In this document: piece by piece, positions 11,522 to 22,781 of the stretch
How positions within the stretch are numbered: the stretch's first letter is position 1
Layout of the letters: every line of letters starts with the position of its first letter
Assembly (NCBI GenBank): GCA_002914805.1
Contig: JXTB01000083.1
Location: 348,225 to 412,224 of the forward strand
DNA length: 64,000 nt
Source: Parasponia andersonii
Lineage: Eukaryota > Streptophyta > Magnoliopsida > Rosales > Cannabaceae
Direction: 5' to 3'
The notes under the pieces: model-generated
Told to the model about the DNA's origin: nothing
What the model saw: only the letters and a program-made list of their open reading frames with translations
Database searches by the model: none
Program-made: the position numbers and the translations under genes

Positions 11522-11539
11522 GCTCTCCTTCTAGCGCCA
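11522..11539 (-). promoter_or_regulatory. Element A: primer-binding site
   Basis: Directly inside the LTR end, after a 2-base spacer, the minus strand reads TGGCGCTAGAAGGAG. A TGG start next to the LTR is where a tRNA 3' CCA end primes reverse transcription. I do not assign the tRNA. Confidence 0.6.
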
Positions 11540-11541
11540 AT

Positions 11542-12229
11542 TGTTGATGGAGGTTTTATCAACAATAAATTTAGAAAAAATTAAGAGATATGGCTTGTGC
11601 TAATTGAGTTAATAATCAAAGCAAATAAAGATAGAGGATTTTATAGTGGTTCAGCCCCGAAAAAGATGAGCCTACGTCCATTGTTTTTCCACTATTTTAT
11701 GGAGAATTACAAGCACTCAAGGTAACAATATCTCATCTGGAAATTGGAAAACTAAAAAGTAATTGGAATACTCAAAAACTTGATTCTCTTCGGAATATTG
11801 AATCCCCTTTATATAGGTAAAGGTAACCCTATATCCCTAGGATCCTAATTGTATAAACGGGTAACTATACAATCGGGTAACGTAAATTAAGTAACAACAT
11901 AATTAGATAACCACTCAAAACGGATAACTAGTTGATCATAAATAGGAGACTCCTATTTCCCTTTCCTTGTAGGTTTCCTGTTTGACATAGCATATACTTG
12001 TTTCCCTTTCCTTTCGGAAGAGGTCACCCACCACCTATACAGAAAGAGATACACATACTCATGCAAAAAGAGACTATACGGAGAAGGTCGCAGATCACCT
12101 ATGGAAGAGATCGCACATAATCATCACGGAGGAGGTCGCCTATAACCTATGGAAGAGGTCGCATATATCCATCACGGAGAAGGTCGAACTTAACCCTTAT
12201 GCGACCTTAGGATTTTAGACCGCACAACA
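11542..12229 (-). mobile_element. Element A: 5' LTR, 688 bp
   Basis: On the minus strand it starts TGTTGTGCGG and ends CCATCAACA, with TGTTG/CAACA short inverted ends. A TATA box (CTATATAAAGG) lies near 11805-11817. The U3 part (about 12003-12190) holds several copies of a roughly 30-bp unit built on GCGACCTCTTCC. The same LTR starts on the plus strand at 63648, with one fewer unit. Host flank gatag follows at 12230. Confidence 0.85.
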
Positions 12230-12595
12230 GATAGATAGAAAAATCTCAAATTCATGCGCGCATTGAGATTATTGCGAGAAATTAAACAGCATCATGTCAT
12301 GTAATCTATGCCACTTGAAGAGAACAAACACATGCATAAACAAGCTAGAACAAGAATGTTTGTTATCTGTACACGTCTAAACAAAGATATACTTCTTAGC
12401 ATCTCCATGCATTTAAATCGAGCTGGTTTACAATATAAAAGAACCATCTCTGAATGAGTTATCAGCTTTATTGTAGATATATCAACGTGACAACATCAAT
12501 TTGGAGTGGCTGAAATCACAGATGTGAGTTTTTGCAAGAAACGAATGTCCACAGTTGATAGGAAAAAAAAAAATTTTGATTCGTAAAAGAGAGCG
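12230..12595 (+). other. Host spacer between two elements
   Basis: The first 152 bp repeat 5003-5154. The rest is AT-rich without a recognisable gene. The last five bases, gagcg, form the left target-site duplication of the next element. Confidence 0.6.
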
Positions 12596-15144
12596 TGTCA
12601 CGACCTAAAATCCAAAGTCGTGACTTTTAGTAATTTTAAGTAAAAATATAATAAAATATTAATTTTATAGAATTTAAGAGAAATCAGGTATTAGATAATT
12701 TCATTTTTATCCTCAAATCATTATAAATTTCTTATTCATTAAAACACTTATTAGTTTTAATTTCATAAGGGAAATACTCATCAAAATTTAAGAAAATTTT
12801 CAATTATCTCTTTTAGAACTTGTTGAGAAGTCATAAATTTTGATAAATTGAGTTTAACTGAAATATTTAGTTCAATATCCAAAATATGTCACATAAAATC
12901 ACTTATTGTTTTAAATATCCAATTTAACAACAAAATCATCCTCATACATCCACTTACTAATCTTGGCTGAATAACTAAACAAGGAAAGAATGATAACAAA
13001 GTACAAACACTCACTAGGGATTTAGAGTAGAACTGTCTGTATAAGTTATGCAACTCATCTGACCACTGGGATTACTATCTTAACTAGACATACACTTGAA
13101 AGTTGGAGAAACAAGGGGGGTGAGCATTCATATGCTCAGTAGAAATTTAGTTACCTTTTTGAATGGATACAATTTTGCCAAATCTATATGATTAATATCT
13201 TTTTTAGAATCCATTTGTAAACTAAATTTATAAAATAATTGGTATCAAGAATTTACGTGTTCAAAACCAAAATCAAATCCACATAATTGTACATATCATA
13301 AATCAACCATGTATATGAGTGAACTCTCATTCTCCCATCACGGCCCTGTAATACCTTTATAGCCGAGGTATCTAGTGTCCTGACACTACTCGTAGGTACG
13401 TCAGCCAAAAACCTGTGCAAAGCCTAGGTCTTTCACCTAGCATTGCAGCAACTCGCCAGCAATTTAAACTATCATGATGCAATAATGGAACTCAAGTATG
13501 TGATCCTATAGTATATACAACATGTAACAATTTACAATAGCCATGCATCCATGAATCAAATCATGTTTTAAAATCCATTTTGGCATTATTCTCAGATAAA
13601 TTGTAACATGAGAAGCACACCACTATTTTACCCCATAATCACAATATAAAAATATGTAAATTTTCACACAGTCTAATCCCAATATAACCCAACAATTTGT
13701 CAAACCATCGTGAGATCACGATTTTTCATAAATAAGTTTTAATGCAATTATAAATCAAAACAAGTATAAAATCAAGTAATTGAACCCCTACCTCAATATG
13801 GTAATAATATCAAGCCAACGACACTTGAAGAAACTCATGTTGGTCACTTGGGTATTTGAATGGTAGTTTCTGGATTCTAGTAAGTCCACTTGAAAAAGTG
13901 ACTTTTCTACCAAAACCTTAAATGGAGAAACGGAGGTCATCACTGAATTTAGAATACCCAAAAATACTAAGTTAGAGATATACCTTATCAAAAACGGGTC
14001 TCGGTGCAGGACTAGATTGTGGCACCCAAAATGATGCAATTTTGTGCCACGAAATTCCAATTTTCGTACCACTACGAAATATAGTCATATTTTATATCAA
14101 AATTCATGTCTCGACCTCACTGAGTTCAAATTCGAAGTCAGAACTCAATTTTGAGGTCCCAAGCATAACTTACGCTCAAAAATCCGAGAATTACATAAAT
14201 GCCACCTTTCAAAGGAATTTAGAAAAATATTATTTTGTTGATTATTTGCAAAAGTATCAATTTTCGGAAACATTTAAAAATATTATTATGATAAAATTAT
14301 CTTAGAAAATATCATTTTTGAAAATAATTTGAAAAAATATCAACTTCATCGATTATTTGTTAAAATGTTAGTTTTGTAATAATATTTCGGAAAAGAACAG
14401 TTTTCTAATATCAGCCCAAGGCCCAAATCTAAATAGTATCATATTCTAATCCAATATTATTTAGTTTTGCAAAAATATCGCTTTGTGTTATGCATTAGAA
14501 AATACCACGTTTCTCTATTTAGAAGTTTCCACACTACCGGATACCGTTTTATGTTTACCAACTGTAATTATTCATGGTTTTTAATTCTTTTTCACCTCAT
14601 ATATTTACCTCAGGTATAATAATTGCCTGACTAAAAATTTACAAAAATATCACTTTTTATATAGTTGGTAAAAATGGTAGAAGTGGTAAAAATTTACAAG
14701 AGTTGAATTTTGATGTGCAACCACTTGGAGGTGGTCGTCAATAATGAAAGAAGACCACATACGCTGGTCATAAAACTTTGTTGGAGGCAGAATCTTTGTG
14801 GGGCTGTTGCGGATTCGTCTGACGTTGAAACGAGACAGGACCAGTGGCGTTGATTTCATCTTCGGCAGACCTTCAATGCAGGCCAGCGCGTGGGCCAAGG
14901 TGGCCAGTGGTGGCAGCATGATGGAGTTTGGACAGAAACTACTGTTTCTCACTTTTTCTCTCTCTCTCGAGGGTTCCCTTGTTGAGAATTTGAATTCTAA
15001 AGGCCTTTTAAGTAAATTTAAGGCACTAAAACAATAAAATATTCTAAATATTTTTTTATTTTAATCTGAAAAATTATTTAATTACAAGTTTGCCATTCAA
15101 CACAAAAAAACCTAAAATACCCTTATAATTTTTTGAATTTTACA
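12596..15144 (-). mobile_element. Large LTR-like element, minus orientation (probable solo LTR)
   Basis: On the minus strand it starts TGTAAAATTC and ends AGGTCGTGACA. It is flanked by gagcg (12591-12595) and gagtg (15145-15149), a 5-bp target duplication with one change. It shares blocks with 18215-20529 in the opposite orientation, for example the start, the stretch around 13940-13980 and the TCGTGACA end. No retroviral protein motif and no internal pair of terminal repeats is visible, so a solo LTR of a long-LTR family fits best. It is older than its relative, judging by the imperfect target duplication. Confidence 0.7.
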
Positions 15145-15149
15145 GAGTG

Positions 15150-15686
15150 AATTTTCCTATCGTGGCGCCTTACAATATCCTGGAAAATCAGGCAAAATGC
15201 CACAACGTATGAGATGAACAAGTACTATAAAATAAACGAAGTCACTGGAGCTCGACTCAAAGATTCACCTTCAAGAATGACCATCTTACATGACATTTGA
15301 CTTCATTCACACTTTCAATTGGATCTTCTTTTTCTTGAGAGGCTTTTATTTATTTATTTTTTTTCTCACTGCAGGAGTGACGAACTCAGGAAAAACTAAA
15401 TGATACATTCAAAATTCAAAGTGAGCAGACCATTGCCATACACTAATTTAGTAACTGTTGAGATCAACTAATGTTAATCGAGAGAATGAGAGCCGATTAC
15501 CCTTTAAATGACGGAAAAAAAAACATAATTTGATAGAAAACGGAATTAAAGTGAATATGCAGTGACACAAAATGACAGGTGTTATATACATAAGGCACTC
15601 ATTTTATGTTACTGCGAAGGTAAATAAATTTTTAAGGCATGGACAGAGAAGAAAGAAAATAGGAGGGGAAAAAAAATTAGAAAACA

Positions 15687-15722
<36 letters not shown>

Positions 15723-16668
15723 ATGAAAAAAATATATTTTTCCTTTATAATAGTTTGGTACGTAAAGAAAAAGAAAATTATTTTATTTTAAAATGATCAT
15801 TTTATCTTTTTTTATTAAAATTTGATCATTTTATTCTCTTATTAAATTGTTAAAATTAGTGTATAAATTTATTTTATTAAATTCATATTCACGCATTATC
15901 AAATAATTTTTTTTTTCTTTTTCTCTTTATTTTTTTGGAAAAAGTATCTGTGTGGACCCATCATTTTTTTTCCGTTCCTTTTTCTCTTCTATTCATTTTT
16001 CCTTCCCATCAAGTATCAAACATCTTTCTTTTTTTCTTTTAATATTATTTTTCCTTCACTTTTCTCCCCTTTCTTTCCTTGCCCTTTTTTCCTCTTACCA
16101 AATATAAGCATTGGCAAATTTACATAAGCTCTTGTAAACGTGTCAAGTATTCAAAACAAATCTGTTATTATTTTTTGATTAGCCTTATATGGTTAATCGC
16201 CTTGCCAACCACATAAAAGTTAAACTTCTGGTACATTTCTGTAAACTGTTCTTGATCTTTCGTCCTCATTGTTTTTGTTTTAAAGTGTTGACATAGTCAC
16301 GTCCAGGTCTTGAGAATGCCCTATCTAAATCTTTGTTCCTCCATAATTTATTTATTTATTTTTTTTCGTATGGCATGTTTTTTCTAGATACTTCAAACCA
16401 TAATGGTCAACACCTTGAATTGAACCATGTTAACGAGACAATGTTAAATGCAGTGGGAACAGTTATATAGAAACGTTTCTTGATTCTCAAAATCAATTCT
16501 TGACATGTGTTTCTTTCTTTCTTTCTTTCTTCTTTCTTTTTGTAAAACTCTTGAAAGTATCAAGACTCGATATAGATGAAGAATTATAGGTCATCTCTAA
16601 TGTATCAAGTATAGTACTATATATTAGCACGTACAATCTTTACGTTCTTTTCAGGTTTAAACTTGAAT
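15150..16668. other. AT-rich spacer with microsatellites
   Basis: It holds an (AT)n run at 15690-15720 and pyrimidine-rich tracts around 15900-16090 and 16505-16545. No gene is recognised before the zinc-finger gene. Promoter elements for that gene could not be defined with confidence. Confidence 0.5.
15690..15720. repeat. (AT)n microsatellite
   Basis: About 15 TA units without interruption, directly after an A-rich stretch. Confidence 0.95.
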
Positions 16669-16875
16669 ATGAGTAAAGGAAAAGCAAAAGGTGGAAACGA
16701 TTGTAAGACTAAGGGTGGCCAATTTACTTGCTCAATTTGTGAAGAGACATTCAAATGGGAAAATGGCCTAGAGGCACACAAGCTCACCAAGCATAAAAGC
16801 TCCACTAAGAGGTGCCATAAGTGCCTTCTGAAGCTCAAAAACAATCTACTGGTGACTCACAAATGCAAGAAATAA
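16669..16875 (+). CDS. Small single-finger C2H2 zinc-finger protein
   Basis: A 68-residue frame begins at ATG 16669 (MSKGKAKGG...) and stops with TAA. It encodes one classic C2H2 finger, FTCSICEETFKWENGLEAH then KLTKH, spacing C-x2-C-x12-H-x4-H, near residues 17-41. A second Cys pair (RCHKC) lies near the C-terminus, with a basic tail ending KCKK. It lacks the QALGGH core common in plant C2H2 regulators. Nucleic-acid binding is plausible from the fold; the target is unknown. The length and simple structure could mean an intronless small gene, or the last exon of a longer gene, since ttttcag just upstream could serve as an acceptor. No close named family is recognised. Confidence 0.55.
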   Translation: MSKGKAKGGNDCKTKGGQFTCSICEETFKWENGLEAHKLTKHKSSTKRCHKCLLKLKNNLLVTHKCKK

Positions 16876-17652
16876 TCATGAAGCTTAGTACTGAAACTCT
16901 TATAAGGCATTAATAATGTAGCCTTTTTATGTTTCTTTTTTATTTTTTTAGGAGAATAATGTTGTAGACTTTGCTTAATCTTTCAACTCTATGAAACCGT
17001 CTTGTCTTTACCACTAAATTTTGTTCTCGTTCACGTATATGTGGTAAATCATCTGGCATCTAAAATTAGTTGTCGTTCAATAACAAAAACGACATTAGAT
17101 TACTCCTAAAGGTTGATATCGTTCAATTCATACAATCGGCTTTTATCTCTACTCTTTTTCCTCTTTCTTTTGGATGGAATGCCTATACTTTACTTTTGAT
17201 GCGGGCAAGCGGGCATCGGATGAACGACATTCGTATGACTGTCCACTGTCTAAAAGTTTTTTAGAATTAGACGTGTTTAGTATTTTGTAGTATCAAGTCC
17301 TACAGATCTCTCCCTAGGAGGAAAAATGATCCCACGGCTTTTTCTTTCCCTTATACAAATATTAAGTCCCACGATTGCATAGAGAAAAAAATGAAAATAG
17401 TAATTAAAAAAAATTATACAATCGTTGATAGAAATTTCATTTTCTATTTTTGGCCGTAAACAGTAGGATTCCATTTTAGCCAACTAACTATCAAAATTTG
17501 TATCCATTTTAGCCTACTAACTATCAAATGTTGTATTTTTACTACGAAAAATATTTCTTGTCTCAGCTTGGTGCCTGATTTGCATAATATTATTATTCCA
17601 AAATGGTGAAAATATGACTCTAGGTTGTTGAATCAAACATTCATGACATAAC
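16876..17652. other. Spacer, no gene seen
   Basis: The stretch holds the presumed 3' end of the small zinc-finger gene and AT-rich sequence. A short direct repeat (tagccaactaactatcaaa / tagcctactaactatcaaa, near 17475 and 17509) is visible. No coding signal on either strand. Confidence 0.5.
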
Positions 17653-17907
17653 TCTGCTTGTGTAAAACTTCAAATTTATAAAGAACAGTGTTGAGATTGT
17701 TAACACTGAACAGAGCTTGAAATTGTAAAACAAGTGACCAAATAAATGCTTGCAAATTATTGTACAATCATGCCCCAAAATCCCCCTTTACAAATCCTTG
17801 TAAAGAAATCCCCATTCCGGCTCCAACAGCTTCCGCTAAATATGTTGCCAGCAAAATTTCCTCATTAGGATTTTATGTACTACAAATCTCAACTTCTAAA
17901 AGCACTA

Positions 17908-17931
17908 TAATATATATATATATATATATAT
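17908..17931. repeat. (TA)n microsatellite in the COQ9 copy
   Basis: A TA run lies in the intron of the truncated COQ9 copy. The intact gene has a shorter TA run at the matching place (27724-27731), so the repeat predates the duplication and has expanded in this copy. Confidence 0.8.
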
Positions 17932-18214
17932 TTGGACACTAATCCAATAAGTATATTTTTTTTTTACCTAAATCAAATAAAAATTTATTCTATATATTTT
18001 TTATCGTAAAAAGTAAAAAAAAAAAACATTACTAATACATATCTTTTTATATACCTCGTTGTAATTTTTAAATTACCATTAAATAATGCTCTAATGAATA
18101 AAAAAAATACTTATGTGTAGGTAAAAATAAAAAACGTATAGGATTGGTAAACTATATAGAGAGAGAGACCTCTTGATTGGTTTTCTTCAAATCAAAAGTA
18201 TATTTGACACAACC

Positions 18215-20529
18215 TGTGAAATCTCATAAAAAATTGTAAGGGCAAATTAGTCTTTTGACTCAAAAAAAATGAAATGAATTTGGACAAATTTGGGTCTAGA
18301 TTCATTTGAGCAAAAATATAAAAAAAGTTTGAAAATTAGGGTCAAAATATAATTATTCAAGAGTATTTTTGAGAAGATTTTCAAAAAATTGGGTTCGAGT
18401 GCAAATAAGAAAAACAGTGTCCAATTAACCAGAAGTTGACATGTGGTGCTACAGTTACAAAAATTGCCAATAAACCCCACATTTTTCCATTCTTTTTCGA
18501 TTTGGTCCCCGGGGAAAAACCCAACACCCGATTTCCGTTAAGCTCCATTGAGCCACCTCTGGTCGTTGTTGCCCTGTGCCACTGACCGACGTCGATGCCC
18601 AGCTACTGGACGAAGCTCACCCGGCCAGAACCAGCCCCGTCAGAGCTGCCGATCGCCGAAAAAACGCAGAAAACATCGCGGTTTCTTTTCCTCGCCGGAG
18701 CCGATTCTGGCCACCATTTGCAGCGAAACTGGTCGCTGTGGACTCGTCTCCTCACGGGTAATCTGATGGTAGGTACCTCGTATCTCGATTTTTCTCCGTT
18801 TGATTTTAATTTCGTTGGACAGTTTTGTGTGCAATTGGTTTTGAAATTGAGTTTTCGATCGGACCGTTAGATTTTAAAACTGATATCATTTTTGGAATCT
18901 ACGTTGAAAATGGTGAAGAATGAGATATATATTGACTATATTCCGAAACAGGCCTGAGAAACGAAATCGAACGGCTAATATTTGCCTCGATTTGCGTGCA
19001 CGGAGCCCGCATCTAAATTTGACAAATTATATGTCTAATCTAGGGTTTTTGGGTGCTCTGAATTCAGTGGTAAAGTCCTTGCATGATTTGAACCTCTGTT
19101 TGAAAATTAAATTTTCAAACCAAGGAACCAAAGTTTCGAAAACGACGTCCGCTCTTCCAAATAACACCCAAACAATGCTAAACTTTCTTCATAGCCTTGT
19201 AATACTAGTTGGACGCTCGATAGAGGTAGGGATTTGATTACTTGATTCAAAAATCAATTTAAATTATGAATTTTACATATTTTCAATAAATATAGAATTT
19301 CATGAAATAATTTATAGAAATGGTGTTTATATCCATTTTTGACCTGATTTAAGATATATATACTGCCTAGGAGACACGTCACACTAGTTGGCGTATCATA
19401 TATACAGTTTTGGATTGATTTCTGCAGGAAATTGGATTTTGGGGTTTTGATAGAAAATAGCTGTTATAATGCCGAAATTTTTAGAAAAATCCAAAATGGT
19501 TTGAGAACTCAGTTTTAAGGATTGGAAGTGATTTGATTAAAGAATGTTGCATGGTTATTTTGAGATTTTGTGGAAATGGTGCATATACTTATTCTGTTAT
19601 TTATAAAAAAATTTGCATACATTCACATATTTACGATGCCCTACATCGGGTGATCGGACTACGATGCCCTACATTGGGTGATCGGAATTACGATGCCTTA
19701 CATTTGGTGATCGGACTTACGATACCCTACATTGGGTGATCGGACATACGATGCCCTACATTGGGTGATCGGATATACGATGCCCTACATCAGATGATTG
19801 GACTTACGATGTCCCACATCGGGTGATCAGACTTACGAGTAATCCATTAGGACACTTCGGACATCATGATTGCATACATAGATATATGTTGGCTTGAATG
19901 GATATGTACTGGTTTTGATGGATATTACAATAATTTGAAATGTTTGACCATTGGACTATGATTTCTACTTGACTTTTGTGAACTATTTTGAATGGAATAC
20001 TGACCATGCAGGACATTCAAAATGAGAAGATTTTATATATATGTAGGAACTTGTAATTGATTCTCTACTGGGCATTAGCTATCCCCCTTTCTTCTCCTCA
20101 GGTGGCACTCAGTGTAATTTGGATCAGAAGAGATAAATCGAGGCATTTGCAGAATAACTAGTTTATTTATATTTGATAAATTCCTATGAGACTTGTGAAA
20201 TTTTTAAATTTCAGTAGGAATTTGGATTTTATTAAACTTTATAATTAGAATATGAAATCTGGACACAGTTTGTATCACTTATGTCTGTGTTTGAGTGTAA
20301 GATGATCTGTGATATACGACTATTAAAACAATTATTTTATTTACGGTCTATGTTCAATGAGTGACGCATAACTGTGAGATTTTATTTTCAATTAAATATT
20401 TTGTTGAGACCAGTTTTGAAAGGTTAGAGACCCGGGGAAAAATTTTGAATGAATTGATTCTTTTTATTTATTTCTTTTTGGTATTTTTAATTTATGAAAT
20501 ATTCATTACTCCGGTCTCGGGTCGTGACA
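18215..20529 (+). mobile_element. Large LTR-like element, plus orientation (probable solo LTR)
   Basis: The element begins TGTGAAATCTCA, ends GGGTCGTGACA, is 2315 bp long and is flanked by a perfect 5-bp duplication, caacc (18210-18214 and 20530-20534). It splits a COQ9 exon copy, so the empty site can be read from the intact gene. It is related to 12596-15144. A GC-richer segment at 18500-18760 has overlapping open frames but no family motif. A seven-unit tandem repeat lies at 19633-19834. No pol or gag motifs are present. A solo LTR is the simplest reading; a short non-autonomous LTR element is the alternative. Confidence 0.75.
19633..19834 (+). repeat. Seven tandem 29-bp units
   Basis: The unit is acgatgccctacattgggtg followed by atcggactt, repeated seven times with a few base changes each, in register at about 29 bp. 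It lies inside the LTR-like element. The matching region of the minus-strand relative does not show the same array. Confidence 0.95.
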
Positions 20530-21056
20530 CAACCATCTAAGAAAGTCCAGGTATCACGAAACTCTGTCTGATATAAGAGTTGAATTTACTAATCGGCAAA
20601 TAGTCACTGTTGAATCTAATGTAAAGGTCAAGAGTACAAAGGAGTCAAGCGTATAGTTTGTGCATGGATTTTCCAGTTGCTCGAAGAGGGAATTGATGAG
20701 AATAATGCAAATGTAGCTGCTCAACCACACGTGCAAGAGGAGGAGCATTCACGTGGTCTTAGAGGAACTCAAGGGCAGTATTCACATGATCCATTAAGCT
20801 TGCCAAGTGGGCCAATCACAAGACTTAGAGCCAAGAGATTCAAAGAGGTATTAAATGGGCTGATCCAACACATTGGTGAGATGGCTAATGCATGGAGGCC
20901 CGAAATAAGCCCAAATCAGATCCAAGGGTGCCTAATCACTATGATTAAGGTTCTAAAAGAGTCCAATTGAAGCTAAACACTTCTCTTCACATTTTCTTCC
21001 TTAACTTGCGCACTAAGAGCTCGTCTCGCCACTAATGATTCTCCATCTACAGCACA

Positions 21057-22250
21057 CTACCCTTCATATTCATCTTCAAGTGGTGTCATGTCATCTTTTT
21101 TATCTTCTCGTTCATCGTCTGTCTCAATCTCCCCTTGAGCATTGATCACCATCACCCTTTTATTCGGATATTGGCTAGCAATATGACCCCTGCCTTGACA
21201 TTTAAAATACTTAATGTCACGATTTCTAGAAGTGGCAGATTCGGTGCTACCTTGTTTTGGCGCCATAACCTATTTTGTGTCTTTAGAAGACTCGGAACTT
21301 AGGCTTAGCAGATGAAAATCCGTCCCATTTAGGGGCTGATCTCTATGAGTTTATAGGAGCTGAGCTTGGTCCCCTCCTAGGAAAGTTCCTTCATTTCAAT
21401 TGTTGCTCAACTTTGATAGCTTAATGCACCATATCTGTCAGCTCTACATAATGTTGCATCTCTACCACGTCCGCTATCTCTCTATTTAGACCGTGTAAGA
21501 ATCTAGCCATGGTAGCTTCTCTGTCCTTCTCTACATTTGCTCGGATCATAGCAACCTCCATCTCCTTATAGTAATCATCTACGCTTTTGGATCCTAGGGT
21601 TAGTCGATGTAACTTGTTGTACAGCTCCCGATGGTAGTAGCTTGGAACGAAACGTCTTCTCATGATTGTTTTCATCTCGTCCCATGTCACAACAAGGCGT
21701 TCCATATTTCTCCTTCTTTCCTTCAACAATTGATCCCACCAAACAATAGTATAATCAGTGAATTCGATTGCAACAAGCTTTACCTTTTTAATCTCAGAAT
21801 AGTTGTGGCAATCGAAGACGATCTCCATTCTCTTCTCCCACTCTAGATAAGCTTTAGGATCGTTTTTACCTTAGAAGGATGGAATCTTCACTTTAATGCC
21901 TCCCAAGTTATTATCTCGCCTAGGCCTACCCATCCTAGCGTCTCTATTCCCATTACCACGCCTAAACCTGCCCTATTTATTGTTGGTTCATCCATGTCCT
22001 CCCATTCCTCTACATCTTTATCATCACTCCATTGCTCCTCTAGGTATACCCGCCTAGGTGGTTACCTAATGGGAGCATTTTGAGGCTGACCCGCGGCTAT
22101 TTCTCCTTCCAACCTGTCAATCCTCTCATGAATTGGTTCTAATTCAGCTCTCATCATTCTTCTCATCTCCCCCAACAACGCCTGTAATTGTAAGTTCAGA
22201 ACAATTGGTTATTGTATCTCTTCGGTTGTGTTACCTTCTTGATTGTGTGA
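21057..22250 (-). mobile_element. Element C: gag region
   Basis: The minus strand shows the retrotransposon gag core (YTIVWWDQLLKERRRN, RRRFVPSYYHRELYNKLHRL, SVDDYYKEMEVAMIRANVEK) and then a CCHC-type zinc knuckle region (YFKCQGRGHIASQYPNKR). These are typical of plant Ty3/gypsy gag. Fossil copy. Confidence 0.8.
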
Positions 22251-22761
22251 TATATTGAAATCTGCAAAAATAAGGTTAGGATCTCACAACACTCTTTCCT
22301 CTCGTGTTTCACTCAGAAAGATTCACTCACTCTCGTGTTTGGCACTCAATGGCTTTTACCCTCTTATGTTCTCACCACTCTTGCCTTTTTCCACTCATTA
22401 TGTTTTCTTTTCACTCTTAATCAGATTCAAGAATACTTCAGCAGCAATTCAATATAATGAGCAACCAGATCAAATCAAAAAAACTCACAAGCAATTCTCA
22501 AGAAACGGATGCAAGAAATATGAGTAATATGAATTCTTCTGTTTCAGCAATACCCTAAAATTCACACAATTTCTCCTAAATTTTGATGATTTTTCACACT
22601 CAAGCGTGGGGTTTTGGCAAAAAAAGAGTTTAGGAAATAAGAAATAAGATTGATACAAAAAAAATTTTAGAAGTGTCTCTAGACTTTTTTTTTCCGTAAC
22701 CCTAATAAAAGAATTCAAAGGACAGTAAAGAAAGTAAAGGATAATTCAAACTTACCTTGAA

Positions 22762-22781
22762 ACCTAAGCTCCGATACCAAA
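22762..22781 (-). promoter_or_regulatory. Element C: primer-binding site, initiator-Met type
   Basis: Just inside the LTR end the minus strand reads TGGTATCGGAGC, one base from the TGGTATCAGAGC complement of the initiator methionine tRNA 3' end used by many plant retrotransposons. Confidence 0.75.

Larger units (their letters stand above)
5155..12229 (-). mobile_element. Ty3/gypsy retrotransposon, Tat lineage (element A)
   Basis: A minus-strand element read right to left: LTR (11542-12229), primer-binding site, gag, protease, reverse transcriptase with its own RNase H, a second RNase H, and the start of integrase, which runs into the N gap. The second RNase H domain after the usual one is the hallmark of the Tat lineage. 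Positions 5176-5346 resemble the 3' non-coding part of element B (47429-47600), so they probably belong to the region after integrase. The second LTR is not visible. Broken in the assembled form, with only a few breaks outside the gap. Long open stretches suggest a fairly recent insertion, but with one LTR no date can be drawn. Confidence 0.85.
17653..20645 (-). pseudogene. COQ9: Partial COQ9 copy (last two exons and 3' end), split by an LTR element
   Basis: Two pieces, 17653-18214 and 20530-20645, match the last intron, last two exons and 3' flank of the intact COQ9 gene (27460-27900). The last exon still reads YLAEAVGAGMG..SLQGFVKG on the minus strand, with a stop at the same place. The acceptor AG before it has become TG (TTTTGCTG where the intact gene has ATTGCAG). 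The preceding exon is interrupted by the 2.3-kb element at 18215-20529 within the codons for DGRVKDAFD. No upstream COQ9 exons are found nearby. It is therefore a truncated, non-functional duplicate of a host gene. Confidence 0.85.

Noticed and set aside
18548-18870. Four overlapping frames in the GC-richer part of the LTR-like element
   Set aside because: Several frames open at once in GC-rich sequence, no conserved motif, and the relative at 12596-15144 does not keep them.
19633-19834. 29-bp repeats as a CRISPR array
   Set aside because: No spacers between units and a plant nuclear context; plain tandem repeat.
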